In this document: piece by piece, positions 17,861 to 28,704 of the stretch | Numbering within the stretch: the stretch's first letter is position 1 | Layout: each line of letters starts with the position of its first letter | NCBI RefSeq assembly: GCF_018069625.1 | Contig: NZ_CP072941.1 | Location: 5,890,001 to 5,954,000 of the forward strand | Origin: Streptomyces yatensis | GTDB taxonomy: Bacteria > Actinomycetota > Actinomycetes > Streptomycetales > Streptomycetaceae | Length of the DNA stretch: 64,000 bases | Direction of reading: 5' to 3' | Program-made: the position numbers and the translations under genes | Notes under the pieces: generated by a model | Seen by the model: the letters and a program-made list of their open reading frames with translations, nothing else | The model's database searches: none | Told to the model about the DNA's origin: nothing

Positions 17861-19081
17861 TCATTCGGCCAGCACCGCCCTGAGCTGGTCCAGCGCCCAC
17901 TCCAGATCCTCCTCGCTGATCACCAGGGGCGGGGCGATCCGGATGGTGGCGCCATGGGTGTCCTTGACCAGCACTCCGCGGTCCATGAGCCGCTCGGAGA
18001 TCTGCCGCCCGGTGCCCCGAGACGGATGGATGTCCACCCCCGCCCACAGCCCCCGGCCGCGCACCCGCTCAACTCCCCTTCCCACGAGCAGCCCCAGCTC
18101 CCGGTGGAGCAGCTCGCCCAGCGTGGCCGAGCGCCGCTGGAACTCCCCGGTCCGCACCATGGCGATCACCTCCAGGGCGATCGCGCAGGCGAGCGGGCTG
18201 CCGCCGAAGGTGGAGCCGTGCTCCCCGGGGCGGTGCACCCCGAGCACCTCGCGGGAGGACACCACCGCCGACACCGGTACCACCCCGCCGCCCAGCGCCT
18301 TGCCCAGCACATAGACATCGGGGACCACCCCCTCGTGCTCACAGGCGAAGGTGGTGCCGGTGCGCCCGAGGCCCGACTGGATCTCATCGGCGATGAACAG
18401 CACATTCCGCTCCCGGGTCAGCTCCCGGACCCCGGCCAGATAGCCGGGCGGCGGTACCACCACCCCGGCCTCGCCCTGGACCGGCTCCAGCAGCACGGCG
18501 ACCGTCTCCTCGGGCGCGGCGTCGAGCGCCGCCTCCATGGCCGCCAGCTCCCCGTACGGCACGATCGAGAACCCGGGGGTGAAGGGGCCGTGGTCGGCAC
18601 GGGCTTCCGGATCGGTGGAGCAGCTGATGAGGGTGGTCGTCCGGCCGTGGAAGTTGTCCCTGGCGGCGATGATCCTGGCCCGGCCGTCCGGTACGCCCTT
18701 GATCCGGTAGCCCCATTTGCGGGCGGTCTTGATGGCCGTCTCCATCGCCTCCGCCCCCGTGTTCATGGGCAGCACCATCTCCATGCCGCACAGCTCGGCC
18801 AGCTCGGAGCAGAAGGCGCCGAAGCGGTCGTGGTGGAACGCGCGGGAGGTGAGGGTGACCCGGTCCAGCTGCGCCTTGGCGGCCTCGATCAGCCGTCGGT
18901 TGCGATGTCCGAAGTTGAGTGCCGAGTATCCGGCGAGCAGGTCGAGATAGCGGCGGCCCTCGACATCGGTCATCCAGGCGCCTTCGGCGGACGCGACGAC
19001 GACCGGCAGCGGATGGTAATTGTGCGCGCCATGGGCCTCGGCGGCGGCGATGGCCCGCTCCGCGGAGCGTCCCGGTCCCAT
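17861..19081 (-). CDS. rocD: ornithine aminotransferase
   Basis: A 406-aa class-III PLP aminotransferase that converts ornithine and 2-oxoglutarate to glutamate semialdehyde and glutamate in arginine/ornithine breakdown. Signatures are YLDLLAGYSALNFGH (residues about 45-60), MNTGAEAMETAIKTARKWGY (about 105-125), the cofactor Asp in FIADEIQSGLGRTG, and the PLP lysine in VYVLGKALGGG. Length fits RocD (about 400). AGGAGG precedes the ATG. The start faces the glyA riboswitch, and the two promoters overlap in a 170-bp gap. Confidence 0.93.
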   Translation of the reverse strand: MGPGRSAERAIAAAEAHGAHNYHPLPVVVASAEGAWMTDVEGRRYLDLLAGYSALNFGHRNRRLIEAAKAQLDRVTLTSRAFHHDRFGAFCSELAELCGMEMVLPMNTGAEAMETAIKTARKWGYRIKGVPDGRARIIAARDNFHGRTTTLISCSTDPEARADHGPFTPGFSIVPYGELAAMEAALDAAPEETVAVLLEPVQGEAGVVVPPPGYLAGVRELTRERNVLFIADEIQSGLGRTGTTFACEHEGVVPDVYVLGKALGGGVVPVSAVVSSREVLGVHRPGEHGSTFGGSPLACAIALEVIAMVRTGEFQRRSATLGELLHRELGLLVGRGVERVRGRGLWAGVDIHPSRGTGRQISERLMDRGVLVKDTHGATIRIAPPLVISEEDLEWALDQLRAVLAE

Positions 19082-19082
19082 C

Positions 19083-19110
19083 TTGTCCTCCTTGTCTCAC
19101 TAGCTAGAGT
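19083..19110 (+). promoter_or_regulatory. glyA promoter
   Basis: TTGTCC at 19083-19088 and TAGAGT at 19105-19110 are separated by 16 bases, a reasonable sigma-70/HrdB-type promoter. The RNA would begin just before the riboswitch. The -35 box overlaps the ribosome site of the divergent rocD. Confidence 0.5.
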
Positions 19111-19111
19111 G

Positions 19112-19208
19112 GGGGTGCGCACCGTGACTGGCGAGCCGAGCGTGGAACCGACCACGAGGAAGCGATGCGCGGCCTCAGCGCCACGAGGTGCCGCCCGCCT
19201 GGGCACCC
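19112..19208 (+). ncRNA. ZTP (pfl) riboswitch
   Basis: The leader of glyA holds the conserved parts of the ZTP/ZMP riboswitch: CCGTGACTGGCG, then a stem region with GTGGAACCGACCACG, a variable linker, and the hallmark 3' block CCGCCTGGGCA. ZTP and ZMP accumulate when 10-formyl-tetrahydrofolate is short. Binding normally turns on one-carbon genes, and glyA is a classic target. Confidence 0.88.
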
Positions 19209-20491
19209 CGGGACACGACCGGACCGTCACCGATCGCCCCGGAGGACTCGATGAGCCTGCCCCTGACCCATCCCGCCCTGTCGGCCGCCGACCCCGAACT
19301 CGCCTCCCTCGTCGGCTCCGAGGAGCTGCTGCAGTCCGAGACCCTGCGCCTGATCCCGAGCGAGAACTATGTCTCCGCCGCCGTCCTGGAAGCCTCCGGG
19401 ACGGTGCTGCAGAACAAGTACAGCGAGGGCTACGCCGGCCGCCGCTACTACGAGGGCCAGCAGGTCATCGACCAGGTGGAGACCCTGGCGATCGACCGGG
19501 CCAAGGCCGTCTTCGGCACCGAGCACGCCAATGTCCAGCCCTACTCCGGCTCGCCCGCCAACCTCGCGGTCTATCTGGCCTTCGCCCAGCCCGGTGACAC
19601 CGTGATGGGCATGTCACTGCCCATGGGCGGTCATCTCACCCACGGCTGGGGCGTCTCCGCCACCGGCACCTGGTTCCGCGGCGTCCAGTACGGGGTGCGC
19701 CGGGACACCGGCGCGATCGACTTCGACCAGGTGCGCGAGCTGGCCCTCCAGGAGCGGCCCAAGCTGATCTTCTGCGGTGGCACGGCGGTGCCCCGCACCA
19801 TCGACTTCGCCGCCTTCGCGGAGATCGCCCGCGAGGTGGACGCGGTGCTCGTCGCCGATATCGCGCATATCGCCGGTCTGATCGCGGGCGGCGCCCATCC
19901 CTCGCCCGTTCCGTATGCCGATGTCATCTCCACCACCACTCATAAGACGCTCCGGGGCCCGCGCGGCGCCATGCTGATGGCGCGCGAGACCCATGCCAAG
20001 GCCATCGACAAGGCCGTCTTCCCCGGGCTGCAGGGCGGTCCGCACAACCAGACCACCGCCGCCATCGCGGTGGCCCTGCACGAGGCCGCCCAGCCCGCCT
20101 TCCGTGACTACGCCCATGCCGTGGTCGCCAACGCCAAGGCGCTCGCCGAGGAACTGCTCGCCCGCGGCTTCGATCTGGTCTCCGGCGGCACCGACAACCA
20201 TCTGATCCTGATGGACCTGACGCCCAAGGAGGTGCCGGGCAAGGTCGCGGCCAAGGCCCTGGACCAGGCGGGGATCGTGGTGAACTACAACACCGTGCCC
20301 TACGACCCGCGCAAGCCCTTCGACCCCTCCGGCGTCCGGATCGGCACTCCCTCCCTCACCTCGCGCGGTCTGTCCACCGAGCACATGCCCGCCGTGGCCG
20401 ACTGGATCGACCGCGGGGTGACCGCCGCGAAGAGCGGTGACCAGGGCGCCCTCATCAAGATCAGGGCCGAGGTGTCCGAGCTGATGGCGGC

Positions 20492-22439
<1,948 letters not shown>

Positions 22440-22536
22440 GCGGCACGTCGAGCGTCGTGCGCACCACCCGGTGAGCACGGCGCACCCCGCGCACGTATGG
22501 ATACGGACCCGCGCGGACAGCGGAACACACCGGTCC

Positions 22537-22556
22537 GGCCCCCTGACCAGGGGGCC
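22537..22556. terminator. trpS terminator hairpin
   Basis: GGCCCCCT and AGGGGGCC form an 8-bp stem around a 4-base loop, 98 bases after the trpS stop. No T-tract follows. Confidence 0.45.
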
Positions 22557-22675
22557 TGTGGATCGGTGTGTGGAAGAACCGAGGAATCTAGCCGCGAAGG
22601 CGGCGCAGCCGCCACACTGACACGGGTGCAGCGGCCACAACTCAGCAGCCCGGGAGGGCCAGGAGGGAGAACGCA

Positions 22676-23272
22676 GTGGGGACCGTAACGCTCGGCGTTT
22701 CGATCGCGGTCCCGGAGCCGTACGGCAGCTTCCTCCAGGAGCGGCGCGCGGGCTTCGGGGACCCGGCCGCCCATGGCATCCCCACTCACGTCACCCTTTT
22801 GCCGCCGACCGAGGTCGACACCTCGGCGCTGCCCGCCGTGGAGGACCATCTGGCGCGGGTCGCGGCCGAGGGGCGGCCGTTCCCGATGCGGCTGGAGGGC
22901 ACCGGCACCTTCCGGCCGCTCTCGCCGGTCGTCTTCGTCAGGATCGTCGAGGGCGCGGAGGAGTGCGCGGTGCTGCAGGAGCGGATCCGGGTGGAGTCCG
23001 GGCCGTGCGCGCGGGAGCTGCAGTTCCCGTACCACCCGCATGTCACGATCGCCCACGGCATCGACGAGGAGGCGATGGACCGGGCGTTCGTCGAGCTCAA
23101 GGAGTACGAGGCCGCCTGGACGATCACCGGCTTCGCGCTGTACGAGCAGGGGGAGGACGGGGTCTGGCGGCTGGACCGCGAATACCCGTTCGGGTCGGAC
23201 GAACTGCCGGGCGGTGCCTCGCCCGTGGTGCCGCGTCAGGCTGATCTCTCGCGTCCGGCGGCGCCACGGTAG
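22676..23272 (+). CDS. 2'-5' RNA ligase family (2H phosphoesterase) protein
   Basis: A 198-aa protein with the two His-x-(Thr/Ser)-type motifs of 2H phosphoesterases: PTHVTLLPP at residues about 41-49 and YHPHVTIAH at about 121-129. Between them is the expected alpha/beta lobe (VFVRIVEGAE). Relatives act on cyclic or 2'-5' linked RNA phosphates. The C-terminal 20 residues are Pro/Ala-rich. AGGAGG lies eight bases before the GTG at 22676. The target in Streptomyces is unknown. Confidence 0.88.
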   Translation: MGTVTLGVSIAVPEPYGSFLQERRAGFGDPAAHGIPTHVTLLPPTEVDTSALPAVEDHLARVAAEGRPFPMRLEGTGTFRPLSPVVFVRIVEGAEECAVLQERIRVESGPCARELQFPYHPHVTIAHGIDEEAMDRAFVELKEYEAAWTITGFALYEQGEDGVWRLDREYPFGSDELPGGASPVVPRQADLSRPAAPR

Positions 23273-23308
23273 GCCGTGCTGCCGGGGTTGGTTCTGGTGC
23301 GTTGGTCG

Positions 23309-23423
23309 TCCGCGGGTGCGTTGTGGCTGGGCGCGCCGTTCCTCGCGCCCCTGCGGGGCTTCGGTGCGTTCGTCGTCTGCGGGTGCGTTGTGGCTGGGCG
23401 CGCAGTTCCTCGCGCCCCTGCGG
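23309..23423. repeat. two copies of a 48-bp Streptomyces intergenic repeat
   Basis: Copies at 23309-23356 and 23376-23423 agree at 46 of 48 positions and share the core GGGTGCGTTGTGGCTGGGCG followed by TTCCTCGCGCCCCTGCGG. I recall the same core as common between Streptomyces genes. Here it fills the gap between two convergent genes and may form a terminator-like structure. Confidence 0.75.
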
Positions 23424-23429
23424 AGCGCC

Positions 23430-24170
23430 CTACTGGGGCCGCCGGGGGAGCAGGTGGCGGGCCGCCGTCGTCAGTCGTAGTGCGGCCGGTGTCCAGATGA
23501 TCGCGGCGCGCCGGCGCAGGCCCTCCTCGATGGCCTCGGCGACCGCCTGGGGCGTGGTGGCCAGCGGTGCGGGGCGCAGCCCGGCCGTGAGCTTCGTACG
23601 GACGAAGCCGGGTCGGACGACCATCACATGGACGCCCGTGCCGCGCAGCGCCTCGCCCAGCCCCTGCGCGAACGCGTCGAGCCCGGCCTTGGCGGAGGCG
23701 TGGATGAAGTCGGTGCGGCGGACCCGTCCCGCGGCGGCCGAGGAGAGCACCACCAGCGAGCCGTGGCCCTGGCGGCGCATGGCGTTGGCGCAGATCAGGG
23801 CCGAGGAGACGGCGCCGGTGTAGTTGGTCTGGGCGACGCGGACCGCCGCCGGGGGATCGGTCTCGTCCCGCGGCTGGACGCCCAGGACGCCGAAGGTCAG
23901 CAGCACCAGGTCGATGTCGCCCTCGGCGAAGACCTTGCCCAGGGTCACCTCGTGGGCCTCGGGGGCGAGCGCGTCGAAGGACACCGTAAGGGTGTCGGCA
24001 CCGAGGTCCCGCAGCTGCCGGGCGGCCGACTCCAGGGCGGGGGAGGGGCGGCCGGCCAGCCAGACCGTACGGGCGCGACGGCTGATCAGGCGGCGGACGG
24101 TCGCCAGGGCGATCTCGGACGTGCCGCCCAGGACGAGCACCGACTGCGGGGAACCGATCACGTCCTTCAT
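23430..24170 (-). CDS. DprE2-like short-chain dehydrogenase
   Basis: A 246-aa SDR-family oxidoreductase. It looks like the keto-reductase of decaprenylphosphoryl-arabinose synthesis (DprE2): the N-terminus GSPQSVLVLGGTSEIALAT, the block FDALAPEAHE, QTNYTGAVSS, VLSSAAAGRVRR and RPGFVRTKLTAGL all align with it from memory. The active-site Tyr-x3-Lys of SDRs appears as HASAKAG, so Tyr is replaced while Lys remains. The DprE1 partner is not in the window. The ATG at 24170 has no clear ribosome site and may be leaderless. Confidence 0.8.
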   Translation of the reverse strand: MKDVIGSPQSVLVLGGTSEIALATVRRLISRRARTVWLAGRPSPALESAARQLRDLGADTLTVSFDALAPEAHEVTLGKVFAEGDIDLVLLTFGVLGVQPRDETDPPAAVRVAQTNYTGAVSSALICANAMRRQGHGSLVVLSSAAAGRVRRTDFIHASAKAGLDAFAQGLGEALRGTGVHVMVVRPGFVRTKLTAGLRPAPLATTPQAVAEAIEEGLRRRAAIIWTPAALRLTTAARHLLPRRPQ

Positions 24171-24338
24171 GGGGGGAACGTATCCCCCGATACGGGGTAT
24201 ATGGAGTGATCGTGCGCCCGTACTCACGGCCTCACCGAAAAGAGTGATGGGCGGAGCGGCTGTCCGGGGAACCCGGATATCCATATCGCGCACCGGCGCG
24301 CCGAGGAGTGACACCGCGCGGAAGGGTACTTGCTGATC

Positions 24339-25388
24339 ATGGAATCGTTGACCCGGCTGCCTGTCGTCGGCCCCGCGATGGCCTGGCTGATGCGCACCCA
24401 TGCCTGGCGTACCTACGAGCGGCTGGACCGCGTCCACTGGACCCGGCTCGCCGCCGCGATCACGTTCACCAGCTTCATCGCCTTCTTCCCGCTCATCGCC
24501 GTCGGCGCGGCCATCGGCGCGGCGACGCTCAGCCAATCGCAGATGGCCCAGTTGCAGAAGAAGATCGCCCAGCAGATCCCGGGCATCTCCGGCCAGCTCG
24601 ACCTGGGCGGACTCGTCCAGAACGCCGCCACGATCGGAGTCGTCGCGGGCGCCCTGCTGCTGTTCACCGGCATCAGCTGGGTGGGCTCGCTGCGCGAGTC
24701 CCTGCGCGCCGTATGGGAGCTGGAGGAGGACCCCGGCAACCCGCTGGTGCGCAAGGTCAAGGACGCCTTCGTGCTGATCGGGCTGGGCGGTGTGGCGCTC
24801 GTGTCGTTCGCCGTGTCCGCCCTGGCCGCCACCGCCGTGGGCCGGATCGTCCGGCTCATCGGCATCCCCGAGAACGGGATCGGGGGCTGGCTGCTGCGGA
24901 TCGCCGCGTTCGCCATCGCCGTCTGCGCCGACCTCGTGCTGCTGAGCTACGTCCTGACCTGGCTGCCCGGTGTGCAGCCGCCGCGCCGTACGGTCGTGAT
25001 CGCCGCGCTCATCGGCGCGATCGGCTTCGAACTGCTCAAGGTGCTGCTCAGCAGCTATCTGAAGGACGTGGCGGCCAAGAGCATGTACGGGGCGTTCGGG
25101 GTGCCCATCGCCTTGTTGCTGTGGATGAACTTCACCGCGAAACTCACGCTGTACTGCTCCGCCTGGACCGCCACCCCGCCCGCCGCCCAGGCCGAGCACG
25201 AGGCCGAATGGGCGGCCGAGGCGGACATGGCCCAGCCGTCCGAGGCGGACATGGCCGAGCCGTCCGAGGCGGACGAGGCCGAGCCGTCCGAGCCGGACAA
25301 GGCCGAGCCGGACCGCGCCCGGCCGTCCGAGCCGGAGGTCGGAAAGCACCGCGCCCGCGGGCCCGAAGGCCCGCAGGCGGCGGCGTGA
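24339..25388 (+). CDS. YihY/BrkB-family inner membrane protein
   Basis: A 349-aa polytopic membrane protein of the YihY/virulence-factor-BrkB family. The typical N-terminal block AAAITFTSFIAFFPLIAVGA is followed by about six hydrophobic segments and YGAFGVPIALLLWMNFTAKL near residues 255-275. It is not a ribonuclease despite an old name. The C-terminal 60 residues are acidic repeats (EPSEADMAEPSEADEAEPSE) outside the membrane. The start at ATG 24339 is a choice over TTG 24330; GGAAGGG lies upstream of both. Confidence 0.88.
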   Translation: MESLTRLPVVGPAMAWLMRTHAWRTYERLDRVHWTRLAAAITFTSFIAFFPLIAVGAAIGAATLSQSQMAQLQKKIAQQIPGISGQLDLGGLVQNAATIGVVAGALLLFTGISWVGSLRESLRAVWELEEDPGNPLVRKVKDAFVLIGLGGVALVSFAVSALAATAVGRIVRLIGIPENGIGGWLLRIAAFAIAVCADLVLLSYVLTWLPGVQPPRRTVVIAALIGAIGFELLKVLLSSYLKDVAAKSMYGAFGVPIALLLWMNFTAKLTLYCSAWTATPPAAQAEHEAEWAAEADMAQPSEADMAEPSEADEAEPSEPDKAEPDRARPSEPEVGKHRARGPEGPQAAA

Positions 25389-25420
25389 CGGCGACCGTAA
25401 GAAGGCCGCGTCGGCCGTAA

Positions 25421-25459
25421 GGGCTCGCTCAATGGGCTCGCTCAATGGGCTCGCTCAAT
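25421..25459. repeat. three perfect 13-bp tandem repeats
   Basis: GGGCTCGCTCAAT occurs three times in a row, followed by two degenerate copies to about 25488. They separate the convergent BrkB-like and carboxypeptidase genes and reach the carboxypeptidase stop. Confidence 0.9.
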
Positions 25460-25483
25460 GTGGGCTCGCCCAGTGGGCTTCGC

Positions 25484-26809
25484 TCAGTCGCGCGAGCGGC
25501 GCCGCACCAGCTCCGGCAGCGGCCAGCGGCGGTGCACCCCGAAGGCCACCGCGCCCAGCAGCGCCAGGGAGCCGCCCGCGATGCCCACCGCGGTCCAGGC
25601 CCCGCCGGAGCCCTCGTCGTCCGTGGAGACGGACGCCTGGGCGTGCTTGTGGCCGTCCTCGCCGCCGGCCGAGGGGTGGCTCGCGCCCGGCGCGCCCGGC
25701 CGGACGAGGGTGCCGACCGGGTTCACCGAGCCCGCCGCCTTGAAGCCCCAGTCGAAGAGCCTCGCGGTCTCCTTGTAGACCTCGTTCGCCTCCTTCTCCT
25801 GCGGATTCATGACCGTGACCAGCAGCACCCGGCTTCCGCGCTGGGCGACCCCGGTGAAGGTGGCGCCCGCGTTCGTGGTGTTGCCGTTCTTGACCCCGGC
25901 GATGCCCTTGTAGGGCTCGACGCCGAAGCCGGTCAGCAGCCGGTTGGTGTTCTGGATGCCGAAGCTGGAGCGCTTCTTCTTGCCCTTTTCGAACGTGCCG
26001 GGGAACTGCGCCGTCGCCGTCGAGCAGTACTCCCGGAAGTCCGCCTTCTGCAGCCCCGAGCGGGCGAAGAGGGTCAGGTCGTACGCGCTGCTGACCTGGC
26101 CCTTCTCGTCGTAGCCGTCCGGTGTGACGACATGGGTGTCGCGCGCGTTCAGATGCTTCGCGTGTGCCTGCATCTCCCTTACGGTCGCCGGGACACCGCC
26201 GTTCATGGCCGACAGCACATGCACCGCGTCGTTGCCCGAGCGCAGGAAGACGCCGAGCCACAGGTCGTGGACCGAGTAGGTGTAGTTCTCCTTGACCCCG
26301 ACCAGGCTGCTGCCCTCGCCCATCCCCTCCAGGTCGGACAGCTGCACCTTGTGGGTCTTCGTCTTCGGCATCTTCGGCAGCAGGGTGTCCGCGAACAGCA
26401 TCTTCAGCGTGGACGCGGGCGGCAGCTGCCAGTGGGCGTTGTGCGAGGCGAGCACATCACCGGACTCGGCGTCGGCCACCAGCCAGGACTTTCCGCTGAG
26501 CTCCCTGGGCAGCGCGGGGGCGCCCGCCTTGGGGTCCACCTGGGTCCCGGGGCGGCCGAGCCGCTTCCCGCCCACCGTGGACATATGGGCGGGCGGCTTG
26601 ACCGCGTCGGTGGCGCCACCCGGCTGGTCGGCGGCGTGCGCCGGGGCGGCGGCGAGCGGCCCGCACAGCAGGAGGGCGGCGGCGGTGGCGGCCAGCGGCG
26701 CGGCGGCGCGGCGGGCGGGGGTACGGCGACTGCTCTGGCGGACGCTCTTGCCGGTGCTCTTACGGGTGCGGTCTCGGACGTGAGTGCTGGTGAAGGAAGG
26801 TGTGGGCAC
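25484..26809 (-). CDS. D-alanyl-D-alanine carboxypeptidase (PBP5 type)
   Basis: A 441-aa secreted, membrane-anchored serine-type carboxypeptidase that trims the terminal D-Ala of peptidoglycan stems. A basic N-terminus and signal peptide (AAALLLCGPLAAAPAHA) lead to the active-site SxxK as PASTLKML, SGN as LRSGNDAV, and the KTG-like motif as GVKNGNTTNAG, with Asn in the Thr place. A C-terminal helix (GIAGGSLALLGAVAFGV) anchors it. The GTG at 26809 gives the natural signal peptide. It is divergent from the 83-aa membrane protein. Confidence 0.92.
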   Translation of the reverse strand: MPTPSFTSTHVRDRTRKSTGKSVRQSSRRTPARRAAAPLAATAAALLLCGPLAAAPAHAADQPGGATDAVKPPAHMSTVGGKRLGRPGTQVDPKAGAPALPRELSGKSWLVADAESGDVLASHNAHWQLPPASTLKMLFADTLLPKMPKTKTHKVQLSDLEGMGEGSSLVGVKENYTYSVHDLWLGVFLRSGNDAVHVLSAMNGGVPATVREMQAHAKHLNARDTHVVTPDGYDEKGQVSSAYDLTLFARSGLQKADFREYCSTATAQFPGTFEKGKKKRSSFGIQNTNRLLTGFGVEPYKGIAGVKNGNTTNAGATFTGVAQRGSRVLLVTVMNPQEKEANEVYKETARLFDWGFKAAGSVNPVGTLVRPGAPGASHPSAGGEDGHKHAQASVSTDDEGSGGAWTAVGIAGGSLALLGAVAFGVHRRWPLPELVRRRSRD

Positions 26810-26915
26810 GGAGGTGAACGTACCTGGCGTCGCTGAGGAGAGCGACAGCAGCGCCGACGTATTGACGGCAGACCCCCGCGTGGAGGTATCCGGGGCCGTG
26901 CCCATACTGGAACCC

Positions 26916-27167
26916 ATGAAGCTCAGCCGCCCCGTGTCCTGGTTCCTGCTCGCCTTCGGGGTCTGGAGCTGGGTCATCTGGTTCACCTTTGTCAAAAATT
27001 TGTGGAAGGACGCCAGCGGACTCGCCTTCGACGACTCCGGCGACCCCACCACGTACTTTTGGGTGCATCTGCTGCTCGCGATCACCTCGTTTCTCTTGGG
27101 GACGGCGATCGGGGTGATCGGGTTGCGTGGGGTGCGCGCTCTGCGTCGAAACGACGCCTCCGAGTAG
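26916..27167 (+). CDS. small two-helix membrane protein
   Basis: An 83-aa protein of unknown function, MKLSRPVSWFLLAFGVWSW onward. Two hydrophobic helices (residues about 7-27 and 48-70) flank a short acidic loop, KDASGLAFDDSGDPTTYF. A basic C-terminus, RGVRALRRNDASE, suggests that both ends are cytoplasmic. The ATG at 26916 fits the hydrophobic start; codons further upstream overlap the carboxypeptidase start. I recall this small gene as conserved next to the carboxypeptidase and phosphoesterase in streptomycetes. Confidence 0.75.
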   Translation: MKLSRPVSWFLLAFGVWSWVIWFTFVKNLWKDASGLAFDDSGDPTTYFWVHLLLAITSFLLGTAIGVIGLRGVRALRRNDASE

Positions 27168-27213
27168 CCGTTCCAGGCAGCCGTCGGGTAATCGCTGGGG
27201 GAGGGGACCGGGG

Positions 27214-28668
27214 ATGGTCGTGCTCTACGTCCTGATCGCGCTGGTCGTCGTCGGTCTGCTGACCGGCGTCCACTGGTATCTGTGGCGGCGGCTCGTCGGC
27301 GACACGACGTCGCGCGGGGGGTGGGCGCGCCGTGCGGGCACGGCGGCGGCCTTCGTGCTGCCGCTGATGAGCGTCGGCGCGGTGATCTCGGGCCGCGCGG
27401 GCGCGCCCTTCCCGCTCCAGCGCGTCCTGGCCTGGCCGGGCTACCTCTGGCTCGCCCTGCTCCTGTACCTGACGCTGGCCCTGCTCGTGGGCGAGGCGGT
27501 ACGGCCGCTGCTGGGCGCTTGGCTGGGCCGTCGCAAGCCCGCCGAACCCGCTGATGTGCGGTCGGCCGAGGGCCCCGCGGCGGGCGCGGAGGTGGCTGCC
27601 GCCGCCGGGCGGACAGTGGACGACGGTTCGGCGGTGACCGCCGTCGCCCCCGCTTCGTCGGCTGTCCGCACGGATGGCTGCGAGGGCACGGCCGCCGACG
27701 CCCCCGCGGCCGTGGCGGTTGAGCCGGCAACGGATGAGACTGCTCAGGGCGTCGCCGCCGAGTCCGCCGCGCGGACGGCTGAGACCGCTGAGACGGCTGC
27801 CAAGGCGGCCGCCACGGACCGCCCCGCGGGCCCGCCGCCCGCCGCCTCCCGGCGGCTGTTCGTCGCCCGGGCCGTGGCCGTCGGGGCCACCGCCGTGGCC
27901 GCCGGAACGGTGGGGTACGGCACGTACACCGTGCTGCGCGGGCCGCGGGTCAAGAGGATCACCGTGCCGCTCGCCAAGCTGCCGCGCCGGGCGCACGGCT
28001 TCCGGATCGCCGTGGTCAGCGATATCCACCTCGGGCCGATCCTGGGCCGCGCCCACACCCAGCGGGTCGTCGAGGCGGTCAACCGCACCAATCCCGACCT
28101 CATCGCCGTCGTCGGCGACCTCGTGGACGGCAGTGTCGCGGACCTCGGCCCGGCCGCCGAGCCGCTGCGGGCGCTGCGCGCCCGCCACGGCAGCTACTTC
28201 GTCACCGGCAACCACGAGTACTACTCGGGCGCCGACGCGTGGGTGGACCATGTGCGCGAGCTGGGCCTGCGTCCTCTGGAGAACGAGCGCACCGAGCTGC
28301 CCGGCTTCGACCTCGCCGGGGTGAACGACGTCGCGGGCGAGAGCGAGGGCCGGGGCCCCGACTTTGGCAAGGCGCTCGGCGACCGCGACCGCTCGCGCGC
28401 CTCCGTGCTGCTCGCCCATCAGCCGGTGGTGATCCACGACGCGGTGAAGGCGGGCGTCGATCTCCAGCTGTCCGGCCACACCCATGGCGGTCAGCTGTGG
28501 CCCGGCACCTATGTGGCCGAGCTGGCCAACCCCACCGCCGCCGGTCTCGAGCGGTACGGCGACACCCAGCTCTATGTGACCCGCGGCGCGGGCGCCTGGG
28601 GCCCGCCGGTACGGGTCGGGGCGCCACCGGACGTCACCGTGGTGGAGCTGGCCTCGACCCGTACCTGA
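27214..28668 (+). CDS. membrane-anchored metallophosphoesterase
   Basis: A 484-aa protein with N-terminal hydrophobic segments (residues about 2-20, 38-60, 75-98), an Ala/Glu/Thr-rich linker (about 110-210) and another hydrophobic stretch before the enzyme domain. The calcineurin-like metal motifs are complete: VVSDIHLG, VVGDLVDGS, TGNHEYYSG, LAHQP and GHTHGGQLWP. The family holds YaeI-like phosphodiesterases of two-metal type. The linker length and composition are unusual. GGGGGAGGGG precedes the ATG at 27214. The substrate is unknown. Confidence 0.9.
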   Translation: MVVLYVLIALVVVGLLTGVHWYLWRRLVGDTTSRGGWARRAGTAAAFVLPLMSVGAVISGRAGAPFPLQRVLAWPGYLWLALLLYLTLALLVGEAVRPLLGAWLGRRKPAEPADVRSAEGPAAGAEVAAAAGRTVDDGSAVTAVAPASSAVRTDGCEGTAADAPAAVAVEPATDETAQGVAAESAARTAETAETAAKAAATDRPAGPPPAASRRLFVARAVAVGATAVAAGTVGYGTYTVLRGPRVKRITVPLAKLPRRAHGFRIAVVSDIHLGPILGRAHTQRVVEAVNRTNPDLIAVVGDLVDGSVADLGPAAEPLRALRARHGSYFVTGNHEYYSGADAWVDHVRELGLRPLENERTELPGFDLAGVNDVAGESEGRGPDFGKALGDRDRSRASVLLAHQPVVIHDAVKAGVDLQLSGHTHGGQLWPGTYVAELANPTAAGLERYGDTQLYVTRGAGAWGPPVRVGAPPDVTVVELASTRT

Positions 28669-28704
28669 GCGTCTGAGCGCCCGCCATCCCGGCCCCGCCC
28701 CGCA

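Noticed and set aside
14502..18047. 1181-aa minus-strand frame across MocR, lipoprotein and ligase genes
   Set aside because: It is antisense to three well-supported genes; long open antisense frames are expected in such GC-rich DNA.
25484..27730. Longer (748-aa) version of the carboxypeptidase
   Set aside because: The extension is antisense to two other genes, and the GTG at 26809 gives a natural signal peptide.
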